DNA from: CAIMMJ01 sp037131955
GTDB lineage: Bacteria; Bacteroidota; Bacteroidia; UBA4408
DNA: 58,319 nucleotides
Direction: 5' to 3'
NCBI GenBank assembly: GCA_037131955.1
Contig: JBAXQC010000009.1
Location: 1 to 58,319, forward strand
The notes beneath the pieces were generated by a model, which was given only the letters and a program-made list of their open reading frames with translations, did no database searches and was not told the DNA's origin. The number at the start of each line of letters is the position of its first letter. The stretch's first letter is position 1. The translations under genes and the position numbers were made by a program. This document shows positions 24,507-33,180 of the stretch, in pieces.

Positions 24507-26918
24507 TTAAAATTTGTAGGTATAACCAATTCTTACCACTTGTGTTTCGTAGTAATCGGAGCTGATGTAGCTAAAGCCTTGCCCTTTTATTTCTTTTTTA
24601 ATAATCATGGTATTTAAAACATCTGAGGCGTTTAAAAAAAGTTCACCTTTGCCCGCTCGAACACTCTTTTTTATACCAAGGTCTAATGAAAAACGTTGGG
24701 CAATTTTGCCTTGTGGAATAATGTCTGGAGCTAAATAAATAGCAATTATTTGTGCAATTATGTTGTGAGATAAGTTAATGTTATTGTTTAATTTTATGTT
24801 TCCCGAAATTATTTCTTGTTTATTAGAAGTAAAAGTAGAGAAAACAGGATATTTGTTTTGAACACTAAAAGCATTTATTTGATTGTGATATCCATTTACA
24901 TTTAAGTTAAAGGAATACCATTTATTTATCTCATGCACAAGAATAAATTCTATACCAGTGTTATAGCTTTTGCCTGCATTTTGAAATATTGCATATATTC
25001 TATTGCTGTTAGGTGCAATACTAGAGATTCGTGTTATGCTTCCATCTGCAAAGCGGTGATAAGCTGCACAATAAAAATATCCTTTGGTATAACTTGTTTT
25101 GTAAGCAAGTTCTAAAGAATTGGTGAATTGTGGGCGTAAAGCTGGGTTTCCTACTTTAATAATTTCTGCATCGTCGTATTTAGGAAAAATTCTAATGTCA
25201 ACTTCATTGGGCCTATCAACTCTGCGGTTGAAGAAAAGTGAAATTTTGTTGTTGTTGTTTATTTTGTAGGCTAGTCTTGCATTAGGAAAGGGTTGTGTAT
25301 ATTTGTATCCATCGCTTTTATAGGTGTTGTGGTTTGGATTAACATCGTATTGAATTTTTACATATTCTACTCTTAATCCTAACTCTGCTTCCCATGTTTT
25401 GTTCTCCAAAACGTAATTTCCATAAAGAGCCGGAATAATTTCTTTATAATTTGCCCAGCCGCCTGCATTGCTATCTAGCACGGAATTTTCTCCTGGGATA
25501 AATTGCATATTAGTAGGAATAATTCTATTTCGAAGTTTTAAACCAGTTTCAAATCGGCCATATTTTAAAGGTTTAATATAATCTATGTTAAAGTCATATA
25601 CTTGTTCGTCTGAAATTAATTTAAAAGCATCCGTTCCAGCTGCGTTGGGTAAAAAGTTATTATAAAAGTATTTTTCATCTTCTCTATGAAAAGTATAATT
25701 AAACCCAATGTTTAATAAATGGCCTGCTTGTTTAAATTTATGTTGATAGGCGGTTGTGGCCATAGCTGTTGTTTTTAGTTCGTCCTCTAAAAATTGCCAC
25801 AACCTTAGGCGTTCGGAATTAGTTCCATTAAAAAAAGGTTGATCGCCTCTGTCTATAATTTTTTCGCTACCAAATAAGGCAGAAATTGTTATCGTGTTAT
25901 TGTTATCTATATTCCAATCGAATCCTGCCTTTGAGGTTAAAAAATTAGTGTTTCTATTTCTTTTTAATTGCTGATTTATTATGGTTCCATCGGTGTAAGT
26001 TCTACTAACAAATTCATTTTTATTTAAGGTTTGTGTATAGAGGTTATCGGCTTGTAAAAATAAATTTATTTTGTTTTTTCTATAGTTCAGAGATAAAGAG
26101 GGGTTTATTTTTGGCGTTAAAGTATATTGCGGCCTTATGTCGGGTAGGTTTTCTTGCCTTATCCACAATGATCCTAAACCAGTAGTAAAACCTATCTTTC
26201 CATTGAGTCCATCTCTCTCATTTTTCTTCATTACAATGTTTATAACACCTGCATTGCCATTTGCATCGAATTTTGAGGAGGGATTGTTTATAATTTCTAT
26301 TTTTTCAATTGCAGAAGAAGGGATATTGTCTAAACCAGATTGACTTCCAAAGCCTGTCAGAGCGGTTTGTTTACCATCAATTAAAATTGTTATTTTATCA
26401 TTGCCTCTAAGTTGTACTTTGCCATCTTGAACCGTAACGCCCGGTAAGCTTTGCATAGTTTGCAACACAGATCCCCCACTTTGACTCATGTTATCTTGAA
26501 CAGTAAACACTTTTTTATCCATTTTGCCGCTTACTTCGTCTTGTTTTGCAGTTACAACTACTTCGCTTAATTTATTGATGTTTTCTTCTAATTCTATGGT
26601 GGCAACATCTAAAAATGGAGAAAGACTACCAACGTAAATTGGCTGAAAATTAGTTAAGTATCCGATGAAAGAAATTTGAAAAATGTAGTTGTTGGGTTTT
26701 ATGTTGGTTAAAGAAAACAAACCTTGTTCGTTGGTGATTGTTCCGGTAACAAAAGCACTGTCTTTTTGAGTTTTTAAAACAACATTCACAAAAGGTAATG
26801 GGGTTTTTGTGGATTTATCTTTTACATTACCAGATATGGTTATACTGTTGTTTTGCGAAAAAGAACTTACCACAAAACTTGAAAAAAACAGTAGGAGGAA
26901 AATGTATTTAAGATACAT
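24507..26918 (-). CDS. TonB-dependent-receptor-like outer-membrane beta-barrel protein
   Basis: The 803-residue protein has a signal peptide (cleavage near VSSFSQ). A CarboxypepD_reg domain follows (about 28-115: ISGNVKDKSTKTPLPFVNVVLKTQ), then a plug domain (about 125-235: GSVLQTMQSLPGVTVQDGKVQLRG.....LIDGK) and a barrel of about 570 residues ending in the aromatic strand VVRIGYTYKF. The overall type matches the 'outer membrane protein beta-barrel family' branch (PF14905) of TonB-dependent receptors and not SusC. There is no susD partner. It lies 15 bases downstream of a PepSY-like gene on the same strand. The substrate cannot be read from the sequence; iron or another small nutrient would be an inference from the neighbours. 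Confidence 0.88.
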   Translation of the reverse strand: MYLKYIFLLLFFSSFVVSSFSQNNSITISGNVKDKSTKTPLPFVNVVLKTQKDSAFVTGTITNEQGLFSLTNIKPNNYIFQISFIGYLTNFQPIYVGSLSPFLDVATIELEENINKLSEVVVTAKQDEVSGKMDKKVFTVQDNMSQSGGSVLQTMQSLPGVTVQDGKVQLRGNDKITILIDGKQTALTGFGSQSGLDNIPSSAIEKIEIINNPSSKFDANGNAGVINIVMKKNERDGLNGKIGFTTGLGSLWIRQENLPDIRPQYTLTPKINPSLSLNYRKNKINLFLQADNLYTQTLNKNEFVSRTYTDGTIINQQLKRNRNTNFLTSKAGFDWNIDNNNTITISALFGSEKIIDRGDQPFFNGTNSERLRLWQFLEDELKTTAMATTAYQHKFKQAGHLLNIGFNYTFHREDEKYFYNNFLPNAAGTDAFKLISDEQVYDFNIDYIKPLKYGRFETGLKLRNRIIPTNMQFIPGENSVLDSNAGGWANYKEIIPALYGNYVLENKTWEAELGLRVEYVKIQYDVNPNHNTYKSDGYKYTQPFPNARLAYKINNNNKISLFFNRRVDRPNEVDIRIFPKYDDAEIIKVGNPALRPQFTNSLELAYKTSYTKGYFYCAAYHRFADGSITRISSIAPNSNRIYAIFQNAGKSYNTGIEFILVHEINKWYSFNLNVNGYHNQINAFSVQNKYPVFSTFTSNKQEIISGNIKLNNNINLSHNIIAQIIAIYLAPDIIPQGKIAQRFSLDLGIKKSVRAGKGELFLNASDVLNTMIIKKEIKGQGFSYISSDYYETQVVRIGYTYKF

Positions 26919-26933
26919 AGTAAATTAAAAGTT

Positions 26934-27362
26934 TTAATCTTTTACTTCTCTAAGGAATTTGCCATTGCTATCGAAAATCACATCCATCCCTTTTATTTCT
27001 ACTTCAAAAAAAACTGCATCTTTAGAATCGTTAATTTTTGCGGCTTCCTTTATAGAATGTCCTTTGTAATTTGTTTTTACGTATTCTAAAACAGTGTTTG
27101 GAAGTTTATTTTTTTCTATTTCAATTTCTGTTTCTAGAATATTGCCTTGTGCATCAAACAATACCGATTGTTCAATTTTGTTGTGCTTAAATTCTGCTTC
27201 AAAATTGTTTCCTTCTTTTTCCCACTTTTCTGCTTTTGTTTGTGGATAAATATTTTTAAATGCGGTTTTTACATCTTCGGGTAGTTCATTTTCTTTGATT
27301 TTTTGTGCAAAAGAAAACAACGATATCATAAATGTAAGCGAGAATACTACTAATTTTTTCAT
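26934..27362 (-). CDS. PepSY-like periplasmic protein
   Basis: The 142-residue protein has a signal peptide (cleavage near FSFAQ, residue 19) and two half-repeats of the PepSY-like domain (PF11396 type). The first is LPEDVKTAFKNIYPQTKAEKWEKEGNNFEAEFK...V.FD.QGN; the second is LPNTVLEYVKTNYKGHSIKEAAKI...VEIKGMDVIFDSNGKFL. Such proteins are small periplasmic domains of unclear role, sometimes near two-component systems or iron-uptake receptors. The gene ends 15 bases before the outer-membrane receptor gene, which it probably precedes in one operon. Confidence 0.82.
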   Translation of the reverse strand: MKKLVVFSLTFMISLFSFAQKIKENELPEDVKTAFKNIYPQTKAEKWEKEGNNFEAEFKHNKIEQSVLFDAQGNILETEIEIEKNKLPNTVLEYVKTNYKGHSIKEAAKINDSKDAVFFEVEIKGMDVIFDSNGKFLREVKD

Positions 27363-27651
27363 GTTATGTTTTTTAGATAATTATTATTTATGTAACAAAG
27401 ATGATGATAGATATGGAATAAATTTAGAAAAGTCAAAGAAAATAATAATTAAAATTTGTACCATTTATTCTCCATCTTAAATAGCTGTTGGCCTAAACAT
27501 ACATTCTATTTATAAAACCTCAGCTTCTTTAGCTCAAGGGATTTCGGCTTCAATAATTTAAAATTCACTTAACTTGTTTTTCTTAAAGAGAGTTTGTTGA
27601 ATTAAATTAAATTATTTGTTGTATTTAGTTTTCCGCTTTTCCAGTGGAATT

Positions 27652-28251
27652 TTATTTTTGCGGCCAATTAATTGCCACAATAACTTCGTTTCTTCTGCCC
27701 AACAATTGGTAAGGTGGATTGTAGCCCAAAAAACGAAAGTTGCCATAAAAGCTAATGCCTTTTTCTTGCAGTGCGTTTGAAAGAATTTCTTTGTGTTTAT
27801 TGATGATTTCAGTGCTTGCAAATCCTCCAAATTTAATTGCAGCCACATATTCAGGTTCCGAAGTTTCAAGCCTTACTTCATTGCTATTTGGCTTTGGTAA
27901 ATTATCTTTATTAAAATTTGAGGGCATTACAAAAGCCATGGTTGAAATAGAGTCGCCAATATCCATGTGAACAGGAGAGGTCATTGCTATTTGTTTGTTT
28001 TGGCTGTTTCCACCAAATATATAGTTGGCCAATTTGCTAAATCCCGATGAACCTAAATCTTTGTATGATTTAGAAGTAGAGGAAATTTTAGCCAAAGTAG
28101 CAGCAGGATAAAATCTAATTTCAAAAAGCTTTTCCTCCTTAATTACCGTGTAAGTTTGTGTTTCTGTTTTGTTAGTGGCCATAGTAGTATAAATTTGTAA
28201 TACAACCAGCAAAACTGCCAACGTAATAGATGTAATTAAAATTATTTTCAT
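27652..28251 (-). CDS. SOUL-family haem-binding protein
   Basis: The 199-residue protein starts at the ATG at 28251; the frame is open back to a TTG at 28308, but the extension breaks the signal sequence. An N-terminal hydrophobic segment (MKIILITSITLAVLLVVLQI) is a signal anchor. The SOUL/HBP fold follows: YTVIKEEKLFEIRFYPAATLAKI, GFSKLANYIFGGNSQNKQIAMTSPV (the most conserved block), TMAFVMPSNF...LPKP, and FGGFAS. SOUL proteins bind haem or tetrapyrroles in eukaryotes; bacterial members are uncharacterised. It is two spacers away from the PepSY/receptor pair and may be an independent unit. Confidence 0.88.
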   Translation of the reverse strand: MKIILITSITLAVLLVVLQIYTTMATNKTETQTYTVIKEEKLFEIRFYPAATLAKISSTSKSYKDLGSSGFSKLANYIFGGNSQNKQIAMTSPVHMDIGDSISTMAFVMPSNFNKDNLPKPNSNEVRLETSEPEYVAAIKFGGFASTEIINKHKEILSNALQEKGISFYGNFRFLGYNPPYQLLGRRNEVIVAINWPQK

Positions 28252-28716
28252 TTTTAAGTTATTTAAAATTGTTTGCAGCTTTGCCAAAATTGCTTTGCTT
28301 GCACGCAAAAATGTTTATCGATTTGCCAATGAAAGTATTCAAAAACAAAACACTACTAATTTCCTGTGTATTCTGCGTTTGTTGTTTGCTAAAACTGTGC
28401 CAATAAAAATTGCGGTACAAAATAGAAATTGTTAAAGATTAATTCTTCTATTTCCTTCTTATTGCTATTATTTGCCACATCATACCAGCAATATTCATTG
28501 CAAAAGCTGGCTATTGGCTTATGAAAGCAGATGGTATTTAAAAAAATGCTATAATTACTTACATACAATTCTGTAAATTTTTAGTAAATGAAAACGAAAT
28601 TAAAAACAGAAAAAAATTAATCAGTAGTGTATTCTAAAATTTCTTTCTTATGTAAATATATTAAGCATCCACTAACAATAAAACGCACTTAATTCTGACT
28701 GTTAAATTATTTACTT
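28252..28716. other. 465-base spacer without a convincing gene
   Basis: A 25-codon plus-strand frame (28329-28406) encoding a cysteine-rich hydrophobic peptide starting MKVFKNKTLLISC is the only coding-like item and is not supported by anything else. The remainder is A+T-rich, with no clear promoter or terminator. Confidence 0.4.
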
Positions 28717-29133
28717 CTATCCAAAAAATTTATTCAAAAAAATCTCAGGTTTTAAAACTTCTATCGATGAAAAATAATAATCGTCTACATCATTTGTAAC
28801 AATGTATTTGCACTTAGAACTCAATGCTGAGTAATATTGTAAAGCATCCTCAAAATCAGTGGCCTTTTTATTTTCAATTGCCTTGTTAGACTCTTCAATT
28901 CCACAAAAAGAAATTTTAATATGATCCATTAAAATTTTTATCCTTCTTTTTGCTTCTAATGCTCCAAATTTTTTTTCAGCAAAATAAAACGAAATAGCCA
29001 AACACAAGGGTGAAGTGTATAACTCAAAATTTTTATATCCTGCAAGGCTTAAAATTTTTGACGAAAAAGTATAAAGTGGATATTCTTTATTTATTACTGA
29101 GACAATGACGTTAGCATCTAAAAAAATTCGCAC
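28717..29133 (-). CDS. PIN-domain toxin (VapC-like)
   Basis: The 138-residue protein has the PIN nuclease layout: Asp6 in FLDANVIV, acidic residues Asp93/Glu95/Asp96 in ATDFEDALQY, and Asp115 in IVTNDVDDY. These would bind the catalytic metal of an RNase. The start codon is GTG at 29131-29133 and overlaps the antitoxin's TAG stop by one base (TAGTG), so the toxin is probably translated by re-initiation at a reduced rate. The partner and order (antitoxin first) fit a type II toxin-antitoxin pair. The target RNA is unknown. Confidence 0.85.
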   Translation of the reverse strand: MRIFLDANVIVSVINKEYPLYTFSSKILSLAGYKNFELYTSPLCLAISFYFAEKKFGALEAKRRIKILMDHIKISFCGIEESNKAIENKKATDFEDALQYYSALSSKCKYIVTNDVDDYYFSSIEVLKPEIFLNKFFG

Positions 29134-29396
29134 TATTTTTTCTTTTTACTTTTAAAATATTCTGATTTTATTTCTTTGTTAGATTTTGACTTAGTAAAGT
29201 ATTGTGCCTCGCCTTCGGAAATCATATTTACCCAATTTGCTACCGGAAAATCTTCAAATGATTTGTATTGACCGGATGTGAGTTTTCTTAGGAGAATTTC
29301 TGTAAGCCTGCTAAGACTAATACCTTGCTCTTGGGCATATTGTTTGGCCTTTTCTACGATAGTTGCATTAAAACTTAAGGTTACCTTGGCATCCAT
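29133..29396 (-). CDS. Ribbon-helix-helix-like antitoxin (DUF6364-type)
   Basis: The 87-residue protein begins DAKVTLSFNATIVEKAKQYA, a short beta strand followed by two helices (IVEKAKQYAQEQG, SLSRLTEILLRKL), which is the ribbon-helix-helix DNA-binding arrangement of DUF6364/VapB-like antitoxins. The flexible basic tail (KSNKEIKSEYFKSKKKK) should wrap the toxin. It precedes the PIN toxin gene with a one-base overlap and likely represses its own promoter (TATATTTG at 29422-29429). Confidence 0.82.
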   Translation of the reverse strand: MDAKVTLSFNATIVEKAKQYAQEQGISLSRLTEILLRKLTSGQYKSFEDFPVANWVNMISEGEAQYFTKSKSNKEIKSEYFKSKKKK

Positions 29397-29421
29397 AAAA
29401 AAAATAATTTTATTTACACCA

Positions 29422-29429
29422 CAAATATA
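29422..29429 (-). promoter_or_regulatory. Candidate -7 promoter box of the toxin-antitoxin operon
   Basis: TATATTTG on the minus strand matches TAnnTTTG and is 25 bases before the antitoxin ATG. The nearby TATACGTATA palindrome (29436-29445) is a possible operator for the ribbon-helix-helix protein. Confidence 0.45.
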
Positions 29430-29469
29430 AAAAATATATACGTATAAAAAACTGCTTTCCTTAATTTTT

Positions 29470-29571
29470 TTAAAGTATAAAAATAGCCGCCAAAATCATG
29501 ATAACAATTATCACAAGATATTGCCAAAAATCTACAAAATATTGACTGTATTTATTGAAAAAATCTTTCAT
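29470..29571 (-). CDS. Small single-span membrane peptide (33 aa)
   Basis: The ATG at 29571 opens a 33-codon frame: an amphipathic N-terminus (MKDFFNKYSQYFVDFWQ) followed by a continuous hydrophobic helix (YLVIIVIMILAAIFIL) and a TAA. The composition is that of a small membrane protein. It lies between the antitoxin gene and the glnN terminator, and there is no clear promoter. Its reality depends on conservation that could not be tested here. Confidence 0.4.
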   Translation of the reverse strand: MKDFFNKYSQYFVDFWQYLVIIVIMILAAIFIL

Positions 29572-29600
29572 TCAAATTAAATTTTGGACGATTATTACAC

Positions 29601-29634
29601 AAAAAAATCCCATACAAAGATGCATGGGATTTTA
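29601..29634 (-). terminator. Rho-independent terminator of glnN
   Basis: On the minus strand, 18 bases after the glnN stop, the arms AAAATCCCAT (29624-29633 read in reverse) and ATGGGATTTT pair perfectly around a 10-base loop and run into a seven-T tract (29601-29607). It may also act on leftward-to-rightward transcription because the opposite side is T-rich as well. Confidence 0.85.
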
Positions 29635-29650
29635 TTTATTGCAATTAATA

Positions 29651-31840
29651 TTATCTTATCCAGAGCATTTCTCTGTACTTAGGTAATGGCCAACTTTCAT
29701 TATCAACAACAAGTTCCAATTTGTCTGCGTGATAACGAATAACTTCAAAATGTGGTATTACTTTATCGCAATAAGCAATGGCTTGTTTCTTTGCATTTTC
29801 AAACAAATTTGCTTTTTTTCTTTCTTCAACCATTGCCTCAACATGCTTTTTTATCATAGAAATATGTTCAGAAATTTCTTCTATCATTTCTAATTGTGTG
29901 GTTCCAATTTTTTTGAACTCCGCAGCACTAAACAAACCTTTAAGTCCGGTTACATTTTGAATTAAAGTGTTTTGATACTTTATGGCACAAGGAATGATAT
30001 GATTTAATGCAATATCACCCATAACTCTACTTTCTATTTGGATTTTTTTTGTGTAAGTTTCCAATTGAATTTCATACCTGGCATGAATTTCTCTTTCTGT
30101 CATTACCTTATTATTTAGAAAAACTTTAACTGCTTGTTTCTCTAGCATTGCATCCAGCGCTTGTGGAGTTGTTTTAATGTTTTTTAATCCTCTTTTAGTT
30201 GCTTCTTTCACCCATTCATCTCCATAACCATTGCCTTCGAATCTTATTTTCTTTGATGAACTAATATAGTTTCTTAGAACTTGAAAGATGGCATCATCTT
30301 TTTTTGCCCCTTTATCTAATAGTGCGTCTACTTCTTTTTTAAATTGTTTTAATTGTTCAGCTACAATGGTATTTAAAGTAGCCATTGCCAAAGCACAGTT
30401 TGCGCTGGAACCAACTGCTCTAAACTCAAACTTGTTGCCGGTAAATGCAAAAGGAGATGTTCTGTTTCTGTCCGTATTGTCTAAAAGAATTTCAGGTATT
30501 CTGGCAATGTTTAACTTTAAATCGGTTTTATCATCTGCACTTATTTTACCATCCTTTACTTTTTTCTCTAGCTCATCTAAAATTCTTGTTAATTGTTCAC
30601 CAATAAATACCGACATAATTGCGGGAGGAGCTTCGTTAGCGCCAAGCCTATGGTCGTTACCAGCCGATGCAATAGCAACTCTCAATAAATCTGCATAATC
30701 ATGAACTGCTTTAATTGTGTTTACAAAAAATGTAAGAAATTGTAAATTGTTTTTAGGAGTTTTACCTGGTGACAAAAGATTTTTACCCGTATTTGTTGCT
30801 AAAGACCAATTGTTATGTTTTCCGCTTCCGTTAACACCTGCAAAAGGCTTTTCGTGCAATAAAACTTTAAAATTATGTTTTTGTCCAACCTTGTCCATTA
30901 CGTCCATAAGCAACTGGTTGTGGTCTACCGCTAAATTTGTTTCTTCAAAAACAGGAGCACATTCAAACTGATTTGGAGCGACTTCGTTGTGACGAGTTTT
31001 TATTGGAATACCTAATTGTAAACACTCGTTTTCAATTTCTCTCATAAATGCCTTTGCTCTTTCGGGTATTGAACCAAAATAATGATCTTCTAATTGTTGC
31101 CCTTTAGCTGGAGCATGCCCAAATAAAGTTCTTCCGCTCATTATTAAATCTGGTCGTGCCGAAAATAAAGCAAGGTCTATTAAAAAATATTCTTGTTCCC
31201 AGCCTAAGGTGGATATAACTTTTGTAACGTTTTTATCAAAATACTGGCAAACATCTGTTGCAGCTTTATCTACAGCATGTAATGCATTTAGTAAAGGAGT
31301 TTTGTGGTCTAATGCTTCACCGGTATAGGATACAAATATTGTAGGAATGCAAAGTGTAGATTCAATTACAAATGCAGGCGAAGTAGGGTCCCATGCTGTG
31401 TACCCTCTGGCTTCGAATGTATTTCTAATACCTCCGTTCGGAAAGCTCGAAGCGTCTGGCTCTTGCTGAACTAATTGGCTTGCCTCAAAATTTTCTATTG
31501 CCTTACCTTGACCTATGGGTTCAAAAAAAGCATCGTGCTTTTCTGCAGTTGCTCCTGTTAATGGCTGAAACCAATGAGTGTAATGGGTTGCACCATGCTC
31601 CAAAGCCCAATTTTTCATTGCTGCTGCAACCATGCCTGCTACTTTTCTATCAATTGGTTGCCCCGTTTCTATGGAGTTAATAACTGCTTCGTAAGCATCT
31701 TTGGTCATATATTCTCTCATTACATCTGTATGAAAAACTTTGGTGCCAAAGATCTTTGAACCAGAAGTATATGGAGTAGAATATTCTACAGGCTTATTAG
31801 AAGAGGCCTTCTCTATTGCTTTAAAACGAATTGTTGACAT
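29651..31840 (-). CDS. glnN: Glutamine synthetase type III
   Basis: This enzyme makes glutamine from glutamate, ammonia and ATP. At 729 residues it has the size of the GSIII (GlnN) class found in Bacteroidota, well above GSI. Class features are the N-terminal YSTPYTSGSKIFGTKVFHTDVMREYM, the block THYTHWFQPLTGATAEKHDAF (about 81-101), the ATP/metal segments NEVAPNQFECAPVFEE, and FAGVNGSGKHNNWSL, which holds the catalytic GSG.H..WS. The gene is monocistronic: a full promoter (31862-31892) and a strong terminator (29601-29634) frame it. Confidence 0.96.
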   Translation of the reverse strand: MSTIRFKAIEKASSNKPVEYSTPYTSGSKIFGTKVFHTDVMREYMTKDAYEAVINSIETGQPIDRKVAGMVAAAMKNWALEHGATHYTHWFQPLTGATAEKHDAFFEPIGQGKAIENFEASQLVQQEPDASSFPNGGIRNTFEARGYTAWDPTSPAFVIESTLCIPTIFVSYTGEALDHKTPLLNALHAVDKAATDVCQYFDKNVTKVISTLGWEQEYFLIDLALFSARPDLIMSGRTLFGHAPAKGQQLEDHYFGSIPERAKAFMREIENECLQLGIPIKTRHNEVAPNQFECAPVFEETNLAVDHNQLLMDVMDKVGQKHNFKVLLHEKPFAGVNGSGKHNNWSLATNTGKNLLSPGKTPKNNLQFLTFFVNTIKAVHDYADLLRVAIASAGNDHRLGANEAPPAIMSVFIGEQLTRILDELEKKVKDGKISADDKTDLKLNIARIPEILLDNTDRNRTSPFAFTGNKFEFRAVGSSANCALAMATLNTIVAEQLKQFKKEVDALLDKGAKKDDAIFQVLRNYISSSKKIRFEGNGYGDEWVKEATKRGLKNIKTTPQALDAMLEKQAVKVFLNNKVMTEREIHARYEIQLETYTKKIQIESRVMGDIALNHIIPCAIKYQNTLIQNVTGLKGLFSAAEFKKIGTTQLEMIEEISEHISMIKKHVEAMVEERKKANLFENAKKQAIAYCDKVIPHFEVIRYHADKLELVVDNESWPLPKYREMLWIR

Positions 31841-31861
31841 AATTTTATTTTATTTTGAGTG

Positions 31862-31892
31862 CAAATGTAAAAAATAGGGGGCTACTAACAAA
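31862..31892 (-). promoter_or_regulatory. Bacteroidota sigma-A-type promoter of glnN
   Basis: On the minus strand TTTG (31889-31892) and TACATTTG (31862-31869) are separated by 19 bases, an exact fit to the consensus TTTG-N17-23-TAnnTTTG. The -7 box is 21 bases upstream of the glnN ATG. This is the best promoter seen in the window. Confidence 0.75.
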
Positions 31893-31938
31893 ATAATATA
31901 TAAATATTTTTAAGTACTAGTAAAAATTGGGGGGTAGA

Positions 31939-32619
31939 CTACAAATTCCAATTAATTTCTGAAATCTTGTTCAATCTTAAATATTTATTTGTTTTTGAAA
32001 AGTGTTTGCAGCCAAAAAAGCCATTTGAAGCAGAAAAAGGAGAGGGGTGAGCTGCAGTTAAAACCAAGTGTTTGTTGTGATCTATAAGCTTAATTTTAGT
32101 TTTTGCAAAATTGCCCCACAATAGAAATACGAGGTTATGGCAGTTTGCTGAAAGGTGACTAATTATATTATCTGAAAAAAAATGCCAACCAATATCTTTG
32201 TGAGAGCCCGGTTGATTTGCTCTTACAGTAAGAACCGCATTTAGCAAAAGCACACCCTGATTTGCCCAAGATTCTAAATTACCATGCACAGGAATTTTAA
32301 ACTCTGTGAGAAGTTCTTTGTCATTGGCCAATTCTTTGTAAATGTTTTTTAACGAAGGAGGAATTTTTTCTGATTGAGGCACAGAAAAACTCAATCCCAT
32401 TGCTTGTCCTATGCCGTGATAAGGGTCTTGGCCTAGAATTACAACTTTTGTTTTATTTATTGGTGTAAGCAAAAATGCCCTAAATACATCTTCTTTTTTT
32501 GGAAAAATGGTTTGGTGTTTGTATTCGTTTTTTAAGTGATTAGCAATGGTATGAAAGTAACTAGAAGAAAATTCTTTTTCCAATACATCTTTCCAAGACT
32601 CATGATAATAACTTGACAT
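31939..32619 (-). CDS. ung: Uracil-DNA glycosylase, family 1
   Basis: Ung removes uracil from DNA. The 226-residue protein has the water-activating motif GQDPYHG (63-69, catalytic Asp65), the uracil-binding GVLLLNAVLTV, LLWGNFAK and the DNA-intercalation loop HPSPFSASNGFFG, in which the usual HPSPLS is HPSPFS. The length is normal. It is divergent from the gene at 32657, sharing a 37-base region in which TAAATTTG (32628-32635) faces the plus-strand gene. Confidence 0.96.
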   Translation of the reverse strand: MSSYYHESWKDVLEKEFSSSYFHTIANHLKNEYKHQTIFPKKEDVFRAFLLTPINKTKVVILGQDPYHGIGQAMGLSFSVPQSEKIPPSLKNIYKELANDKELLTEFKIPVHGNLESWANQGVLLLNAVLTVRANQPGSHKDIGWHFFSDNIISHLSANCHNLVFLLWGNFAKTKIKLIDHNKHLVLTAAHPSPFSASNGFFGCKHFSKTNKYLRLNKISEINWNL

Positions 32620-32656
32620 AAAAACTTTAAATTTGGGAAATAAAAGTATTCAAATT

Positions 32657-33151
32657 ATGTCAGCATTAGAAAAAATGCCTAAAAATTCGAGAGTGTGGAT
32701 TTATCAAAGCGATAGGCAACTCAGCACAAATGAGGTAGAAACCATTAAAAGTAAGGGAGATATTTTTATTAAAAACTGGACTTCGCATGAAAAGCAGATG
32801 AATGCAACTATTGAAGTGGAGCAAGATGTTTTTGTGATAGTTGCTCTTGATGAAAGTTCAGCAGGAGCAAGTGGTTGTGGTATTGATAAATTAGTAAAAT
32901 TTATACAAGCTATTGGAAGCGAATTTAAAATTGATTTTTTTAACAGATTAAGAATAGCTTACATAAACAATTTAGGCAAGGTAGACTTTTTTAACGCTTT
33001 TAGCATTGACGCTTTAATGGAAAAGGGAATTCTTACAAATGATTCTATTATTTTTTGTAATCACCAAGCTGGCAATCTTTATGAAATGCAAACTAATTGG
33101 AAACAACAACTAAGTGAATCTTGGTTGAGTCATAATTACTCTACCAAATAA
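32657..33151 (+). CDS. Conserved Bacteroidota protein of unknown function ('ABC transporter ATPase' misnomer family)
   Basis: The 164-residue cytoplasmic protein starts MSALEKMPKNSRVWIYQSDR. The frame is open to a TTG at 32633, but ATG 32657 gives the usual start of this family and leaves the -7-like box TAAATTTG upstream. Features are VFVIVALDESSAGASGCGIDKLVKFI (about 65-90) and a C-terminal segment LTNDSIIFCNHQAGNLYEM. Homologues are often labelled ABC transporter ATPase, but no Walker A or B motif exists here, so that label is not supported. Function unknown. It converges on the comA-like gene. Confidence 0.7.
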   Translation: MSALEKMPKNSRVWIYQSDRQLSTNEVETIKSKGDIFIKNWTSHEKQMNATIEVEQDVFVIVALDESSAGASGCGIDKLVKFIQAIGSEFKIDFFNRLRIAYINNLGKVDFFNAFSIDALMEKGILTNDSIIFCNHQAGNLYEMQTNWKQQLSESWLSHNYSTK

Positions 33152-33180
33152 AATAACTTATTTATAGAATTCGTTATTTT
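33150..33180. terminator. Candidate bidirectional terminator between convergent genes
   Basis: AAAATAAC (33150-33157) and GTTATTTT (33173-33180) form an 8-bp perfect A+T-rich stem around 15 bases. The stem overlaps the stop codons of both convergent genes and carries T-rich ends on both strands. The low G+C of the stem makes strength uncertain. Confidence 0.4.

Noticed and set aside
27612..27869. 85-codon minus-strand frame overlapping the SOUL gene
   Set aside because: Out-of-frame overlap with the strongly recognisable SOUL protein; no independent features.
28329..28406. 25-codon Cys-rich hydrophobic peptide frame
   Set aside because: Very short, no context or conservation to support it; kept only as a note in the spacer entry.
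32657..33151. 'ABC transporter ATPase' label for this family
   Set aside because: There is no Walker A, signature or Walker B motif in the 164 residues, so the common annotation is not followed.
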